A DNA stretch of 64,000 nt, from assembly GCF_013391415.1 (NCBI RefSeq), contig NZ_JACAXB010000016.1:62001-126000 (forward strand), given 5' to 3'. This document shows, one piece after another, positions 19,701 through 28,111 of the stretch. The first letter of the stretch is position 1, and each line of letters opens with the position of its first letter. The stretch comes from Aquitalea sp. LB_tupeE (GTDB lineage: Bacteria; Pseudomonadota; Gammaproteobacteria; Burkholderiales; Chromobacteriaceae). The position numbers and the translations under genes were made by a program. The notes beneath the pieces were generated by a model that saw only the letters and a list, made by a program, of their open reading frames with translations, searched no databases and was not told the origin of the DNA.

Positions 19701-20306
19701 ATGGACTGGTCTCATTTTTTGCCCGCAGCATTGTTGCTGGTGGTGACACCGGGCGCAGGAACGCTCAGCGTATGGCGCGCATACAGTGGAGGTGGTTGGC
19801 GGCATGCCGCTTGGGCCTTACTTGGACTGATGCTGGGCGATATGTTTTTGATAGCCTTGTCCGCACTGGGGATGGCGGCATTGTTGGCTGCCCATCCTGC
19901 CTGGTTTGATCTGTTGCGTTATGGTGGTGCTGCCTATCTGATCTATTTGGGTTGTCGTTGCTGGGCTGCCGCAGCGAGACAGACCGGGGATGTGCCGCTG
20001 TCTGGCCCTCATGCTTGTTGGAGTAGTTGGCTGGTAACCGTGGGAAACCCCAAGGCCTTGGTGTTCTTCATGGCGTTTTTTCCGCAATTTTTGTCTCCAC
20101 AGCAGCCGGTACTGGCAGGTTTCCTGCAATTGGGCGCTGTGTTCTGCTTGTGTAATCTGCTCTATCTGAGCGGCATGCTATGTCTGGGTAGCCGAATGTA
20201 TGCCCGTTTTGCCAAGCAGGTGCTGGCAAGCTGGGGGCAGAAGGCTTGCGGGCTGATGTTCGTGCTACTCGGTATGCGCTTGTTGTGGCAGCGTCAGCCT
20301 GCCTGA
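19701..20306 (+). CDS. LysE family amino acid exporter
   Basis: 201 aa with about six hydrophobic segments. The N-terminal 'LLLVVTPGAGTLSVWRAYSG' is a variant of the LysE/RhtB P-G-P motif (here P-G-A), and VTVGNPKALVFFMAFFPQF is the typical second conserved block. It probably exports an amino acid or small metabolite. GGAGAA (19689-19694) precedes the ATG at 19701; the frame is open 11 codons further. The pyrBI leader promoter begins soon after its stop. Confidence 0.87.
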   Translation: MDWSHFLPAALLLVVTPGAGTLSVWRAYSGGGWRHAAWALLGLMLGDMFLIALSALGMAALLAAHPAWFDLLRYGGAAYLIYLGCRCWAAAARQTGDVPLSGPHACWSSWLVTVGNPKALVFFMAFFPQFLSPQQPVLAGFLQLGAVFCLCNLLYLSGMLCLGSRMYARFAKQVLASWGQKACGLMFVLLGMRLLWQRQPA

Positions 20307-20361
20307 GGCGGGCCGATAAACGCGCTTGGGGTCATGGAATTGGCAAAATGCGACACTGCTC

Positions 20362-20390
20362 TTATCAAGCGCCAGGTTTGGGATTAGAAT
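20362..20390 (+). promoter_or_regulatory. Probable sigma-70 promoter of the pyrBI leader
   Basis: TTATCA (20362-20367), a 17-bp spacer and TAGAAT (20385-20390). Transcription would start near 20397, giving a leader that includes the peptide and attenuator. Confidence 0.6.
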
Positions 20391-20416
20391 CGCGGGGTTT
20401 GTTCGGAGGAGCCGTC

Positions 20417-20536
20417 TTGTCGCCATTTGCAGTTGTTGTCACCCGCCTCACCACCACCCGCGACGGTGGCGCAAAAGCGTTGCTGCAAGGCCTGACTGTT
20501 CCCGAACCCCGGCTATTCCAGAAAAAAAGCTCCTGA
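20417..20536 (+). CDS. Putative pyrL-like leader peptide of pyrBI (TTG start)
   Basis: 39 codons starting with TTG at 20417, 6 nt after a perfect GGAGGA (20405-20410): SPFAVVVTRLTTTRDGG... to QKKSS. Its TGA stop (20534-20536) lies inside the left arm of the attenuator hairpin at 20522-20557. This is the arrangement of enterobacterial pyrBI, where a ribosome closely following a UTP-starved, paused RNA polymerase prevents hairpin formation. The peptide does not resemble E. coli PyrL in sequence, so its role is inferred from position. The frame is open upstream from 20246 but only this part has a binding site. Confidence 0.62.
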   Translation: MSPFAVVVTRLTTTRDGGAKALLQGLTVPEPRLFQKKSS

Positions 20537-20557
20537 TTGCTCAGGGGCTTTTTTTTT
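20522..20557 (+). terminator. Intrinsic attenuator ahead of pyrB
   Basis: A stem AAAAGCTCCTGA / TCAGGGGCTTTT (20525-20536 and 20541-20552; one G-T pair), TTGC loop and a long T-run to 20557. It stands 49 nt before the pyrB ATG and overlaps the end of the leader ORF. Confidence 0.85.
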
Positions 20558-20605
20558 ATGGGCAAAACAACATTCGCAGAATTCGCAGAACCAAGGACCC
20601 CTATC

Positions 20606-21526
20606 ATGGCAAACCCGCTCTATCGGAAACATATCATTTCCATCCCAGATTTTTCACGCGAGGAACTTGAACTCGTGGTTGAAACGGCGGGCAAGCTCAA
20701 ACGTAATCCGCGTAACGACCTGCTGCAAGGCAAGCTGGTGGGCAGCTGTTTTTTTGAACCGTCCACCCGTACCCGCCTGTCGTTCGAAACCGCGGTACAG
20801 CGCCTGGGTGGCGACATCATCGGTTTTGCCGACGGTGGCAATACCAGTGCCAAGAAGGGCGAAACCCTGGCCGACTCCATCAAGATCATCAGCTCCTATG
20901 CCGATGCCGTGGTGATGCGTCACCCCAAGGAGGGCGCGGCACGGCTGGCCAGCGAGTTTTCCAGCGTACCGGTGATCAATGGCGGTGACGGCTCCAACCA
21001 GCACCCCACGCAAACCCTGCTGGACCTGTTCACCATCCGTGAAACCCAGGGCACGCTGGAAAACCTCACCATCGCCTTTGTGGGCGACCTCAAATACGGC
21101 CGCACCGTGCATTCGCTGACCCAGGCCCTGTCGCTGTTTGGCGCGCGTTTTTACTTTGTCGCGCCGGAACAGCTGGCGATGCCGGACTACATTTGCGAAG
21201 AACTGGACGAAAAGGGCATTGAATACACCCTGGTGGACAGCCTGGACGATGTGATTCCGCTGGTGGACATCATGTACATGACCCGCGTACAGCGCGAGCG
21301 TTTTGATGAAGCCGAGTTCAAGAAAATCCAGGGCCAGTTTGTGCTGCGTGCCGACATGCTCAAGAGCGCGCGTACCAATATGAAGGTGATGCACCCGCTG
21401 CCGCGCGTGGATGAAATCACCGTGGACGTGGATGCCACCCCGCATGCCTATTACTTCGAGCAGGCCAAGAACGGTGTGTATGCCCGTCAGGCGCTGCTGT
21501 CGCTGGTACTGAACGAAACCGTCTAA
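20606..21526 (+). CDS. pyrB: Aspartate carbamoyltransferase catalytic subunit PyrB
   Basis: 306 aa, the class-B catalytic chain length. The carbamoyl-phosphate loop [13 protein letters not shown] (S53-T54-R55-T56-R57) and [16 protein letters not shown] are intact, as is [11 protein letters not shown]. It condenses carbamoyl phosphate with aspartate, the committed pyrimidine step. The ATG at 20606 ([10 protein letters not shown]) follows AAGGA (20593-20597). pyrI begins 18 bp after the stop, so a hetero-dodecameric, allosterically controlled enzyme is expected. Confidence 0.97.
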   Translation: MANPLYRKHIISIPDFSREELELVVETAGKLKRNPRNDLLQGKLVGSCFFEPSTRTRLSFETAVQRLGGDIIGFADGGNTSAKKGETLADSIKIISSYADAVVMRHPKEGAARLASEFSSVPVINGGDGSNQHPTQTLLDLFTIRETQGTLENLTIAFVGDLKYGRTVHSLTQALSLFGARFYFVAPEQLAMPDYICEELDEKGIEYTLVDSLDDVIPLVDIMYMTRVQRERFDEAEFKKIQGQFVLRADMLKSARTNMKVMHPLPRVDEITVDVDATPHAYYFEQAKNGVYARQALLSLVLNETV

Positions 21527-21544
21527 ATCAGGGAAGGAAACATC

Positions 21545-22003
21545 ATGCAATACACCCGTACCGTCGAAGCCCTGAAACAAGGCACTGTTATCGACCACAT
21601 CCCGGCCGGGCAGGGCGTCAACATCCTGCGGCTGTTCAAGCTGGCTGAAACCGGCGAGCGCATTACTGTTGGCCTGAACCTGTCTTCGCGCCACATGGGC
21701 GCCAAGGACATCATCAAGGTGGAAAATGTTGCCCTGACCGAAGAACAGGCCAACGAACTGGCGCTGTTTGCCCCCAAGGCCACGGTGAATGTGATCGACA
21801 ACTTCGAAGTGGTGAAGAAGCACAAGCTGGAATTGCCGGAAAGCATCGAAGGCATTTTTGCCTGCCCCAATTCCAATTGCATCTCGCATGCCGAACCGGT
21901 GAAGAGCTTTTTCTCCGTGCGCGCCCAGGCCAAGGACATCAAAATGAAGTGCAAGTATTGCGAAAAGGTGTTCAGTAAGGATATTGTTGCAGTCGTGCGC
22001 TAA
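21545..22003 (+). CDS. pyrI: Aspartate carbamoyltransferase regulatory subunit PyrI
   Basis: 152 aa. The nucleotide-binding N-terminal domain is followed by a zinc domain with four cysteines, Cys107, Cys112, Cys136 and Cys139, matching the spacing of E. coli PyrI. It should confer CTP feedback inhibition and ATP activation on PyrB. AAGGAAA (21533-21539) precedes the ATG. It is the second gene of the operon, ended by the terminator at 22074-22102. Confidence 0.96.
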   Translation: MQYTRTVEALKQGTVIDHIPAGQGVNILRLFKLAETGERITVGLNLSSRHMGAKDIIKVENVALTEEQANELALFAPKATVNVIDNFEVVKKHKLELPESIEGIFACPNSNCISHAEPVKSFFSVRAQAKDIKMKCKYCEKVFSKDIVAVVR

Positions 22004-22073
22004 GTCGTGCAGAGGCAGAGAATAGAGAACTTCAAGAACGGACGCTGTTTCAACAGCGCAGTAGCAGAACAGA

Positions 22074-22102
22074 AAACGCCGCAGGAAACTGCGGCGTTTT
22101 TC
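22074..22102 (+). terminator. Terminator of pyrBI
   Basis: AACGCCGCAG, GAAA tetraloop, CTGCGGCGTT, then TTTC and T-rich sequence. Confidence 0.88.
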
Positions 22103-22215
22103 TTTATTCTCGCCATTCTCGCCCTTGGCAAGGAAGGCGAGGCACCCTTACAGGGTAAGGGCGGAGGGAAAGGGAGTAGACGGTAAGGCTGCCTGCCAGG
22201 CAGCCAGCTTGCTGA

Positions 22216-22728
22216 TCAGGCCGGGCCTTCGCTCTGGCCGTCGATGAATTTCTGCATATAGACCAGGTCCAGCCAGCGGCCAAACTTGAAGCCAACCTGC
22301 GGCAATACGCCTACCTTGATGAAGCCCAGCTTTTCGTGAAAGCGGATCGAGCCTTCATTGGCGGCATCCACTGCTCCCAGCATGGTGTGCTTGCCCAGCG
22401 CTTGCGCCCGCGGGAACAAGGCGCTGACCAGTGCGCTGCCAATGCCCTTGCCACGGGCAGCCGGGGCCAGGTGCACGCTGTGCTCCACGGTAAAGCGGAA
22501 GCCAGGACGCGGGCGGAAATCACCAAAGCTGGAAAAGCCCAGGATTGTGCCGTTTTCTTCCGCCACCAGCACCGGATAGCCAGCGGCCAGACGGTCCTGG
22601 AACCAGACGGCAAATTCGCCGGGATTGAGCGGGTCGTCATTGTAGATGGCGGTGGAGGTGGCAATTACCTCGTTGTAGATATCCAGGATGACGGCCAGAT
22701 CTTCCAGCTTGGCATCACGAATTTGCAT
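22216..22728 (-). CDS. mnaT: GNAT acetyltransferase of the MnaT/phosphinothricin acetyltransferase type
   Basis: 170 aa. 'FRFTVEHSVHLAPAARGKGI' carries the acetyl-CoA loop (about residues 75-94), and 'PQVGFKFGRWLDLVYMQ' is the hallmark C-terminus of the Pat/YncA group that acetylates methionine sulfone, sulfoximine and phosphinothricin-like amino acids. Resemblance to E. coli YncA (MnaT) is strong along the whole length from memory. GAGGAG precedes the ATG at 22728. It sits 61 bp after a same-strand NYN-domain gene. Confidence 0.87.
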   Translation of the reverse strand: MQIRDAKLEDLAVILDIYNEVIATSTAIYNDDPLNPGEFAVWFQDRLAAGYPVLVAEENGTILGFSSFGDFRPRPGFRFTVEHSVHLAPAARGKGIGSALVSALFPRAQALGKHTMLGAVDAANEGSIRFHEKLGFIKVGVLPQVGFKFGRWLDLVYMQKFIDGQSEGPA

Positions 22729-22788
22729 GGTTTCTCCTCTTGCTTGCTTGGTGGCCGGGCAGGGTAGTGCCACGACCGATCGTCTGTT

Positions 22789-23682
22789 TCAGCCTTGTTC
22801 GGCCGGGGTATCGGTTTTCTTGCGCGGGCTGCGCTTTTTGCGCACGCTGGCCGGCTTGCCGGCACTGCTTGTCTCCGCGCCGTCCGGTTTTGCCGGTGTG
22901 TTGTTGGTCGTCTCGCTGCTGTCGCTTTCCTTGAGCCGGATTTCGCTGTGCAATTTGGAGCCGTTGCGCTGCTCCTGCACAGTGAGAAAGTCCAGTTTCT
23001 TCACCATTTGCGACAGGCGGGAATGACCGTAATTGCGCGGGTCGAATGAGGGGTCGTTCTTGGCGATGTACGACCCCACGGCGGAGAGTTCGGCCCAGCC
23101 GCTTTCCCGTGCCACCGCGTCGATGGCGGAGGTGAACATGGCCTGCAGCGGGTGGATGTCCTTGGGCGTGGCGGGTTTGCTCTTGCTTTGGCGCGTACTG
23201 CGTGCCTTGGGCTTGTCGCTGCTGACTGCCACCTCCGGCGGTTTTTCCGGACGCAGGATTTCGGTAAACACAAACTTGTCGCAGGCGGCAATAAAGGGGC
23301 GCGGCGTTTTGGATTTTTCGCCGATGCCGATAACAGTCAGCCCGCCTTCACGCAGGCGGGTGGCCAGGCGGGTGAAGTCGCTGTCCGATGACACCAGACA
23401 GAAGCCATCGAAATTGCCGGTGTATAGCAAATCCATGGCGTCGATGATGAGGGCGGAATCGGTCGAGTTCTTGCCGCTGGTGTAGGCAAACTGCTGAATG
23501 GGGTGAATGGCGTGTTTGTGCAGCACCTCTTTCCAGCTCTTGAGCTGGGTGGTGGTCCAGTCGCCATAGGCGCGCTTGACGATGGCCGTGCCGTATTTGG
23601 CCACTTCGGCCAACAGTTCGGCGGTGAGGCTGGCCTGGGCATTGTCAGCATCAATCAGTACAGCGAGTTTACGGTTTTCCAT
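22789..23682 (-). CDS. NYN (LabA-like PIN) domain protein with C-terminal OST-HTH/LOTUS domain
   Basis: 297 aa. The N-terminal NYN nuclease-like domain shows the acidic residues of PIN folds (LIDADNAQ at D11/D13, STDSALIIDAMDLL, CLVSSDSDFTRLATRLRE). A linker rich in Lys/Pro leads to a winged-helix OST-HTH domain (about residues 185-255, IHPLQAMFTSAIDAVARESG). The last 45 residues are low-complexity, basic and RKKRSPRKK-like. The combination suggests an RNA-binding ribonuclease; its target is unknown. The ATG at 23682 is preceded only by a weak ribosome binding site. Confidence 0.87.
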   Translation of the reverse strand: MENRKLAVLIDADNAQASLTAELLAEVAKYGTAIVKRAYGDWTTTQLKSWKEVLHKHAIHPIQQFAYTSGKNSTDSALIIDAMDLLYTGNFDGFCLVSSDSDFTRLATRLREGGLTVIGIGEKSKTPRPFIAACDKFVFTEILRPEKPPEVAVSSDKPKARSTRQSKSKPATPKDIHPLQAMFTSAIDAVARESGWAELSAVGSYIAKNDPSFDPRNYGHSRLSQMVKKLDFLTVQEQRNGSKLHSEIRLKESDSSETTNNTPAKPDGAETSSAGKPASVRKKRSPRKKTDTPAEQG

Positions 23683-23852
23683 GCAGGCGGTTCCCGTGGG
23701 GCAATGGGTCATGCTAAGCCGCAGGCAAGCGGACGTCAAAAACTGTGCGGCTTGTGATCAGACGGCTGCACCGGGTTCATGTTGCTTTGCACAAAGCTGG
23801 CACGGCATTTGCTGTATCCACAGTGGCATATCGCCCAACAGGAGGTTTCGCC

Positions 23853-24092
23853 ATGCCCTTCTTTTCAAGCCCGCGCAAGCATACCCCGGCTGTGCAAAAA
23901 ACCAGTGATATCGTGATGTTCAACTACCGTCGTCCGGTGCGTGCCCGTCAGGTGGCATTGGGCAGCAATGGCCGCTTATGGCTGGTGGAGGCGCTGGATG
24001 CGGTTCACGGCATCTGGGTCTGGCAGGATGAATACAATGGTGTGGACCAGGCGCTGGATGAAGCGCGCCGCCTGAGCCTGATGCTGTCCTGA
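23853..24092 (+). CDS. Small hypothetical protein
   Basis: 79 aa (MPFFSSPRKHTPAVQKTSDI...). It is not recognised. The central part 'GSNGRLWLVEALDAVHGIWV' and a C-terminal amphipathic helix suggest a small globular domain; there is no signal peptide, no membrane segment and no cysteine. GGAGG at 23841-23845 precedes the ATG at 23853. It lies between a divergent NYN gene and the convergent ferredoxin oxidoreductase gene. Confidence 0.7.
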   Translation: MPFFSSPRKHTPAVQKTSDIVMFNYRRPVRARQVALGSNGRLWLVEALDAVHGIWVWQDEYNGVDQALDEARRLSLMLS

Positions 24093-24170
24093 TGGCGCAG
24101 CGTGGGTTTCAGCGTAGCGGCACTGCCTTGAAACAGTGCAGTGATTCACCAGAACCGGGATTTTTTGATC

Positions 24171-24202
24171 AAAAAAAGGGCGCGGATATCATCATCCGCG
24201 CC
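24171..24202 (-). terminator. Terminator of the ferredoxin oxidoreductase gene
   Basis: On the - strand: GGCGCGGAT, 6-nt loop, ATCCGCGCC, then TTTTTTT. It lies 40 bp beyond the stop at 24244. Confidence 0.85.
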
Positions 24203-24243
24203 TGAACCACCCTCTCTTTACTGCTACAACACTCACCAATCCA

Positions 24244-27200
24244 TCAGGCTACCTTGCGTTTGCCTGCCTGCTGGCGAAACTGCTCCAGCAAGGTTTTCTG
24301 TTTGTCACTGGCCTGACGATAGGCCGCTTCCTTGACATGACCAAAGCCACGTACGCCTTCGTATAGCTTCACCAGCTCGGTAGCCGTTGCCAGATTGTCC
24401 AGACTCAAGCCGGATAGCAGGCCGTCAATCAGCTGCTCGAACTCAGTAATCAGGCGGCGTTCCAGTTTGCGATCCGCCTGCCAGCCAAACGGGTCCAGTG
24501 CAGTGCCGCGCAAAAAGCGCAAACGGGCCAGCAACTTCATACCCGAGAGCAGCCACGGACCAAAGGCGATTTTCTTGGCCACGCCGCCGGTGACCCAACT
24601 GGCACCAATGTGGAAACGCAGCTGGTAATCACCATCGAACTGACTGGAGAGCTCGCGCAGGAAGTCGCCGTCGGTATACAGGCGCGCCACTTCGTACTCG
24701 TCCTTGTAGGCCAGCACGTGGAAGTAGGCACGGGCCACCGCCAGCGCAAGGCTGCTGCTGGCCGGGTTCAGTGCCTGTTCGGCTGCCTGTACCTTGCCGA
24801 TCAGGGCCTTGTAACGCTCGGCCAAGGCCTGGTTCTGGTAGTTCAGCAGCTCTTTGGCGCGGTGATGCAGCACGCCGTCCAGCGTTTCACGTGGAACAAA
24901 CTGCACCACGGATGAAGGGTTGGTCAGTGCTTCCACCCGGCCCGGATCGTGCGCAGCATGACGGCCCCAGATAAAGGCCTGCTGGTTGAATTTCACCGCT
25001 GCGCCGTTCAGGCGGATGGCTTCCATCAATGCGTCTTCGCTGACCGGCACCAAACCCTTCTGCCAGGCGTAACCCAGCATGAACATATTGCTGGCAATGG
25101 CATCGCCCATCAGCGCGGTGGCCAGACGGGTGGCGTTGACTTCCCAGAAGCGTCCGGCACCGACTGATTCGATTACCGCATCTTTCATGGCACGGCTGGG
25201 GAAGCGTACGTCCGGGTTTTTCAGGAAGGCGCTGGTGGGGGATTCGTAGCTGTTGACGATGGCGTGGCTGAAACCTTCGCGCATTTTGGCCAAGGCTTCT
25301 TCGGCAGCAGTCACCACCAGGTCGCAACCCAGCACCAGGTTGGCATCACCGGCGGCAATGCGTACTGCATGCAGTTGCTGCTGGCTGTTGGCAATGCGCA
25401 CGTGCGACCACACCGAGCCGCCTTTTTGCGCGAGGCCCGCCATGTCCAGCACGGTGACGCCCTTGTTATCCAGATAAGCGGCCATGCCCAGTACCTGGCC
25501 GATGGTCACCACACCGGTGCCGCCCACGCCGGTAATCATGATGCTGAACGGGTCGTGCAGCGCCGGAATCTGCGGAGCTGGCAGAGTGGGCATGCTGTCC
25601 AGCGTGGCGGCGGCACCACTTTGTTTTTTCAGTTTTCCACCTTCCACGGTGACAAAGCTGGGGCAGAAACCTTCCACGCAGGAGTAGTCCTTGTTGCAGC
25701 TGGACTGGTCGATCTTGCGTTTGCGGCCCAGTGCGGTTTCCACCGGCAGCACCGACAGGCAACCGGATTTCTTGCTGCAATCGCCACAGCCTTCGCACAC
25801 TTTTTCGTTGATGAAGGCACGCTTGGCCGGGTCGGGGAATTCATTACGTTTGCGGCGGCGGCGTTTTTCGGCGGCACAGGTCTGGTCGTGAATCAGCACA
25901 GTGGTGCCTGCGGTTTCTCGCAGCTCTTTTTGCAGGCGGTCCAGTTCGCGGCGGTGGAACACGTCCACGCCGGGAGCCAGGCCTTGCACGCTCTGGTATT
26001 TGTCCGGGTCGTCACTGGTGATGACGATGCGCTTGACGCCTTCGGCAGCCAGCTGGCGGGTAATCATCGGCACGTCAAGATAACCATCCACATGCTGGCC
26101 ACCGGTCATGGCCACTGCGTCGTTGTACAGCAGCTTGTAAGTGATGTTGACCTTGGCGGCCACCGCAGCACGGATGGCCAGCAGGCCGGAGTGGAAGTAA
26201 GTGCCGTCGCCCAGATTGGTGAAGATGTGTTTGGTATTGGTAAACGGTGCCTGGCCCACCCAGGTAATGCCCTCGCCACCCATCTGGGTGAAGGTTTTGG
26301 TGCTGTCGCCTTCAATCCAGTGCGCCATGTAGTGACAGCCGATACCGGCCACGGCACGGCTGCCTTCCGGCACACGGGTGCTGGTGTTGTGCGGGCAGCC
26401 GGAGCAGTAATGCGGCACGCGGGCAATGGCTTCGCGCGGCTTGACCAACTGGGCTTCTTTTTCATCGTAGAACTTCAGCCGGTCGTGAATTACCGGGCTG
26501 TCGAAAATCAGCGCCAGGCGGCTGGCAATGGCGCGGGCAATCATGGCCGGGGTCAGCTCGCCGGCCGCGGGCAGCAGCCAGTCGCCGTGCGGCAAGGCCC
26601 ACTCGCCTTTTTCGGCAAACTTGCCCACCACGCGCGGGCGTACGTCGTCGCGCCAGTTGTACAGCTGTTCTTTCAGCTGGTATTCGATGATCTGGCGTTT
26701 TTCTTCCACCACCAGGATTTCATCCAGCCCTTCGGCAAAGTGGCGCACGCCTTCCGGCTCCAGCGGCCACACCATGCCCACCTTGAAGATACGCAGGCCG
26801 ATGTCGGCGGCCAGGGCTTCGTCGATGCCCAGATCGTCCAGTGCCTGCATCACGTCCAGATAGCTCTTGCCACAGGTGATGATGCCCAAACGCGGCTTGG
26901 GCGAATCCAGCGTGATGTGGTTGAGCTTGTTGGCGCGGGCATAAGCCAGCGCGGCATACAGGCGGTGATGCAACACGCGTTTTTCCTGCACCAGCGGTGG
27001 GTCCGGCCAACGAATGGACAGGCCGCCTTCCGGAATGGGGAAGTCCTCCGGAATGACAAAGTTGAAGCGTTCCGGCGAGATGTCCACCACCGCCGAGCTT
27101 TCGATGGTGTCGGAAATCGCCTTAATGGAAACCCAGCAGCCGGAGTAGCGGCTCATCGCCCAGCCGTGCAGGCCGAAGTCGATCACTTCCTGCACGCCGG

Positions 27201-27720
27201 AAGGGGACAGCACCGGAATCATGCTGGCGGCCAGGATGTGGTCGGACTGGTGCGGAAAGGTGGAGGACTTGGCCGCGTGGTCGTCTCCGGCCACCAGCAG
27301 CACACCGCCCTTGGCACTGGTGCCGGCTACATTGCCGTGTTTGATCACGTCGCCGGAGCGGTCCACACCTGGGCCTTTGCCGTACCACATGGCGTACACA
27401 CCATCGTACTTGGCCCCTTCGAACATGTTGACCTGTTGCGTACCCCACACCGCGGTGGCGGCCAGGTCTTCGTTCAGGCCGGGATGAAACACCACATTAT
27501 GTTGCTTGAGGTAGGGTTCGGCCTTCTGCATGGTCTGGTCGACATTGCCCAGGGGCGAGCCACGATAGCCGGTGACATAACCGGCGGTATTCAGCCCGGC
27601 GGCACGGTCCAGCTCCTGTTGTAGCATGGGCAGGCGAACCAGCGCCTGGATACCTGTCATCAGCACCTGGCCGGTGGGGGCAGTGTATTTTTCTTCCAGA
27701 TCAACATGACGGATAGACAT
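24244..27720 (-). CDS. Indolepyruvate ferredoxin oxidoreductase, fused alpha-beta-gamma form
   Basis: 1158 aa, the length of the single-chain bacterial 2-oxoacid:ferredoxin oxidoreductases. The N-terminal pyrimidine-domain half (GYRGSPLGNVDQTMQKAEPY), the TPP-binding part (CSGCPHNTSTRVPEGS, GDGTYFHSGL), a Cys-rich ferredoxin-like segment (CEGCGDCSKKSGCL, around residue 640) and the gamma domain (MITGVGGTGVVTIGQVLGMA) occur in order. It should oxidatively decarboxylate aryl- or branched-chain 2-oxoacids from amino acid breakdown. The promoter has a MerR-type palindrome (27907-27935). A one-mismatch parS copy lies within (24884-24897). Confidence 0.92.
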   Translation of the reverse strand: MSIRHVDLEEKYTAPTGQVLMTGIQALVRLPMLQQELDRAAGLNTAGYVTGYRGSPLGNVDQTMQKAEPYLKQHNVVFHPGLNEDLAATAVWGTQQVNMFEGAKYDGVYAMWYGKGPGVDRSGDVIKHGNVAGTSAKGGVLLVAGDDHAAKSSTFPHQSDHILAASMIPVLSPSGVQEVIDFGLHGWAMSRYSGCWVSIKAISDTIESSAVVDISPERFNFVIPEDFPIPEGGLSIRWPDPPLVQEKRVLHHRLYAALAYARANKLNHITLDSPKPRLGIITCGKSYLDVMQALDDLGIDEALAADIGLRIFKVGMVWPLEPEGVRHFAEGLDEILVVEEKRQIIEYQLKEQLYNWRDDVRPRVVGKFAEKGEWALPHGDWLLPAAGELTPAMIARAIASRLALIFDSPVIHDRLKFYDEKEAQLVKPREAIARVPHYCSGCPHNTSTRVPEGSRAVAGIGCHYMAHWIEGDSTKTFTQMGGEGITWVGQAPFTNTKHIFTNLGDGTYFHSGLLAIRAAVAAKVNITYKLLYNDAVAMTGGQHVDGYLDVPMITRQLAAEGVKRIVITSDDPDKYQSVQGLAPGVDVFHRRELDRLQKELRETAGTTVLIHDQTCAAEKRRRRKRNEFPDPAKRAFINEKVCEGCGDCSKKSGCLSVLPVETALGRKRKIDQSSCNKDYSCVEGFCPSFVTVEGGKLKKQSGAAATLDSMPTLPAPQIPALHDPFSIMITGVGGTGVVTIGQVLGMAAYLDNKGVTVLDMAGLAQKGGSVWSHVRIANSQQQLHAVRIAAGDANLVLGCDLVVTAAEEALAKMREGFSHAIVNSYESPTSAFLKNPDVRFPSRAMKDAVIESVGAGRFWEVNATRLATALMGDAIASNMFMLGYAWQKGLVPVSEDALMEAIRLNGAAVKFNQQAFIWGRHAAHDPGRVEALTNPSSVVQFVPRETLDGVLHHRAKELLNYQNQALAERYKALIGKVQAAEQALNPASSSLALAVARAYFHVLAYKDEYEVARLYTDGDFLRELSSQFDGDYQLRFHIGASWVTGGVAKKIAFGPWLLSGMKLLARLRFLRGTALDPFGWQADRKLERRLITEFEQLIDGLLSGLSLDNLATATELVKLYEGVRGFGHVKEAAYRQASDKQKTLLEQFRQQAGKRKVA
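24884..24897. other. Near-parS site (one mismatch)
   Basis: GTTTCACGTGGAAC, one base away from the exact palindrome found five times in the window. It sits in the 3' part of the ferredoxin oxidoreductase gene. ParB affinity is uncertain. Confidence 0.45.
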
Positions 27721-28111
27721 GGTTTCTCCTCCTGCCGCTCAGGTCCTGTCCGGTAAGGTGGCCGGTACGGCCTGCGGCTTGTTTTCGCTTGTGGCGGGGG
27801 CGGGTTTTCCGGCAAGAAAGCACCCGCCTTTCATTATGTTGTAGGCCGTTTTGCTGCCAGAGCGCAGCCTTTTGGCAGGCGCAGTGGCAAGGGCTTCATG
27901 TGGCGGACTGTAGCTTACGTTTACGTCAACGTCAAAGGTATTGACGGACAGGTAGAGCAACTGCGGCGATTGTGCCAGTGCAGCATGGTCTGGCCACCCG
28001 CTGCCGGTGGATTGTTTGCCAGATAGAACAGCATGTTATGGCTGCCATGGTTTTTCTGCGCGGCAGAAGCCGTTAAGCTGCAACATCAAAAAAACAGCTA
28101 TCGAGCGTGTC
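27721..28111. other. Divergent intergenic region, ferredoxin oxidoreductase gene / rarD
   Basis: 391 bp without a gene. It holds the - strand promoter/palindrome at 27907-27935. I saw no convincing promoter for rarD and no structured RNA. Confidence 0.6.
27907..27935 (-). promoter_or_regulatory. Probable promoter and MerR-type operator of the ferredoxin oxidoreductase gene
   Basis: On the - strand: TTGACG (27930-27935), a 17-bp spacer, TACAGT (27907-27912). Between the hexamers lies ACGTTTACGTCAACGT (27917-27932), a near-perfect 16-bp palindrome. The motif resembles what I recall of LiuR operators (MerR family, branched-chain amino acid degradation), which would fit the substrate class. About 190 bp of untranslated leader would follow. 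Confidence 0.55.

Noticed and set aside
25264-27624. 786-aa open frame on the + strand inside the ferredoxin oxidoreductase gene
   Set aside because: Antisense shadow; His/Gly-rich composition typical of complement-frame reading of coding sequence.
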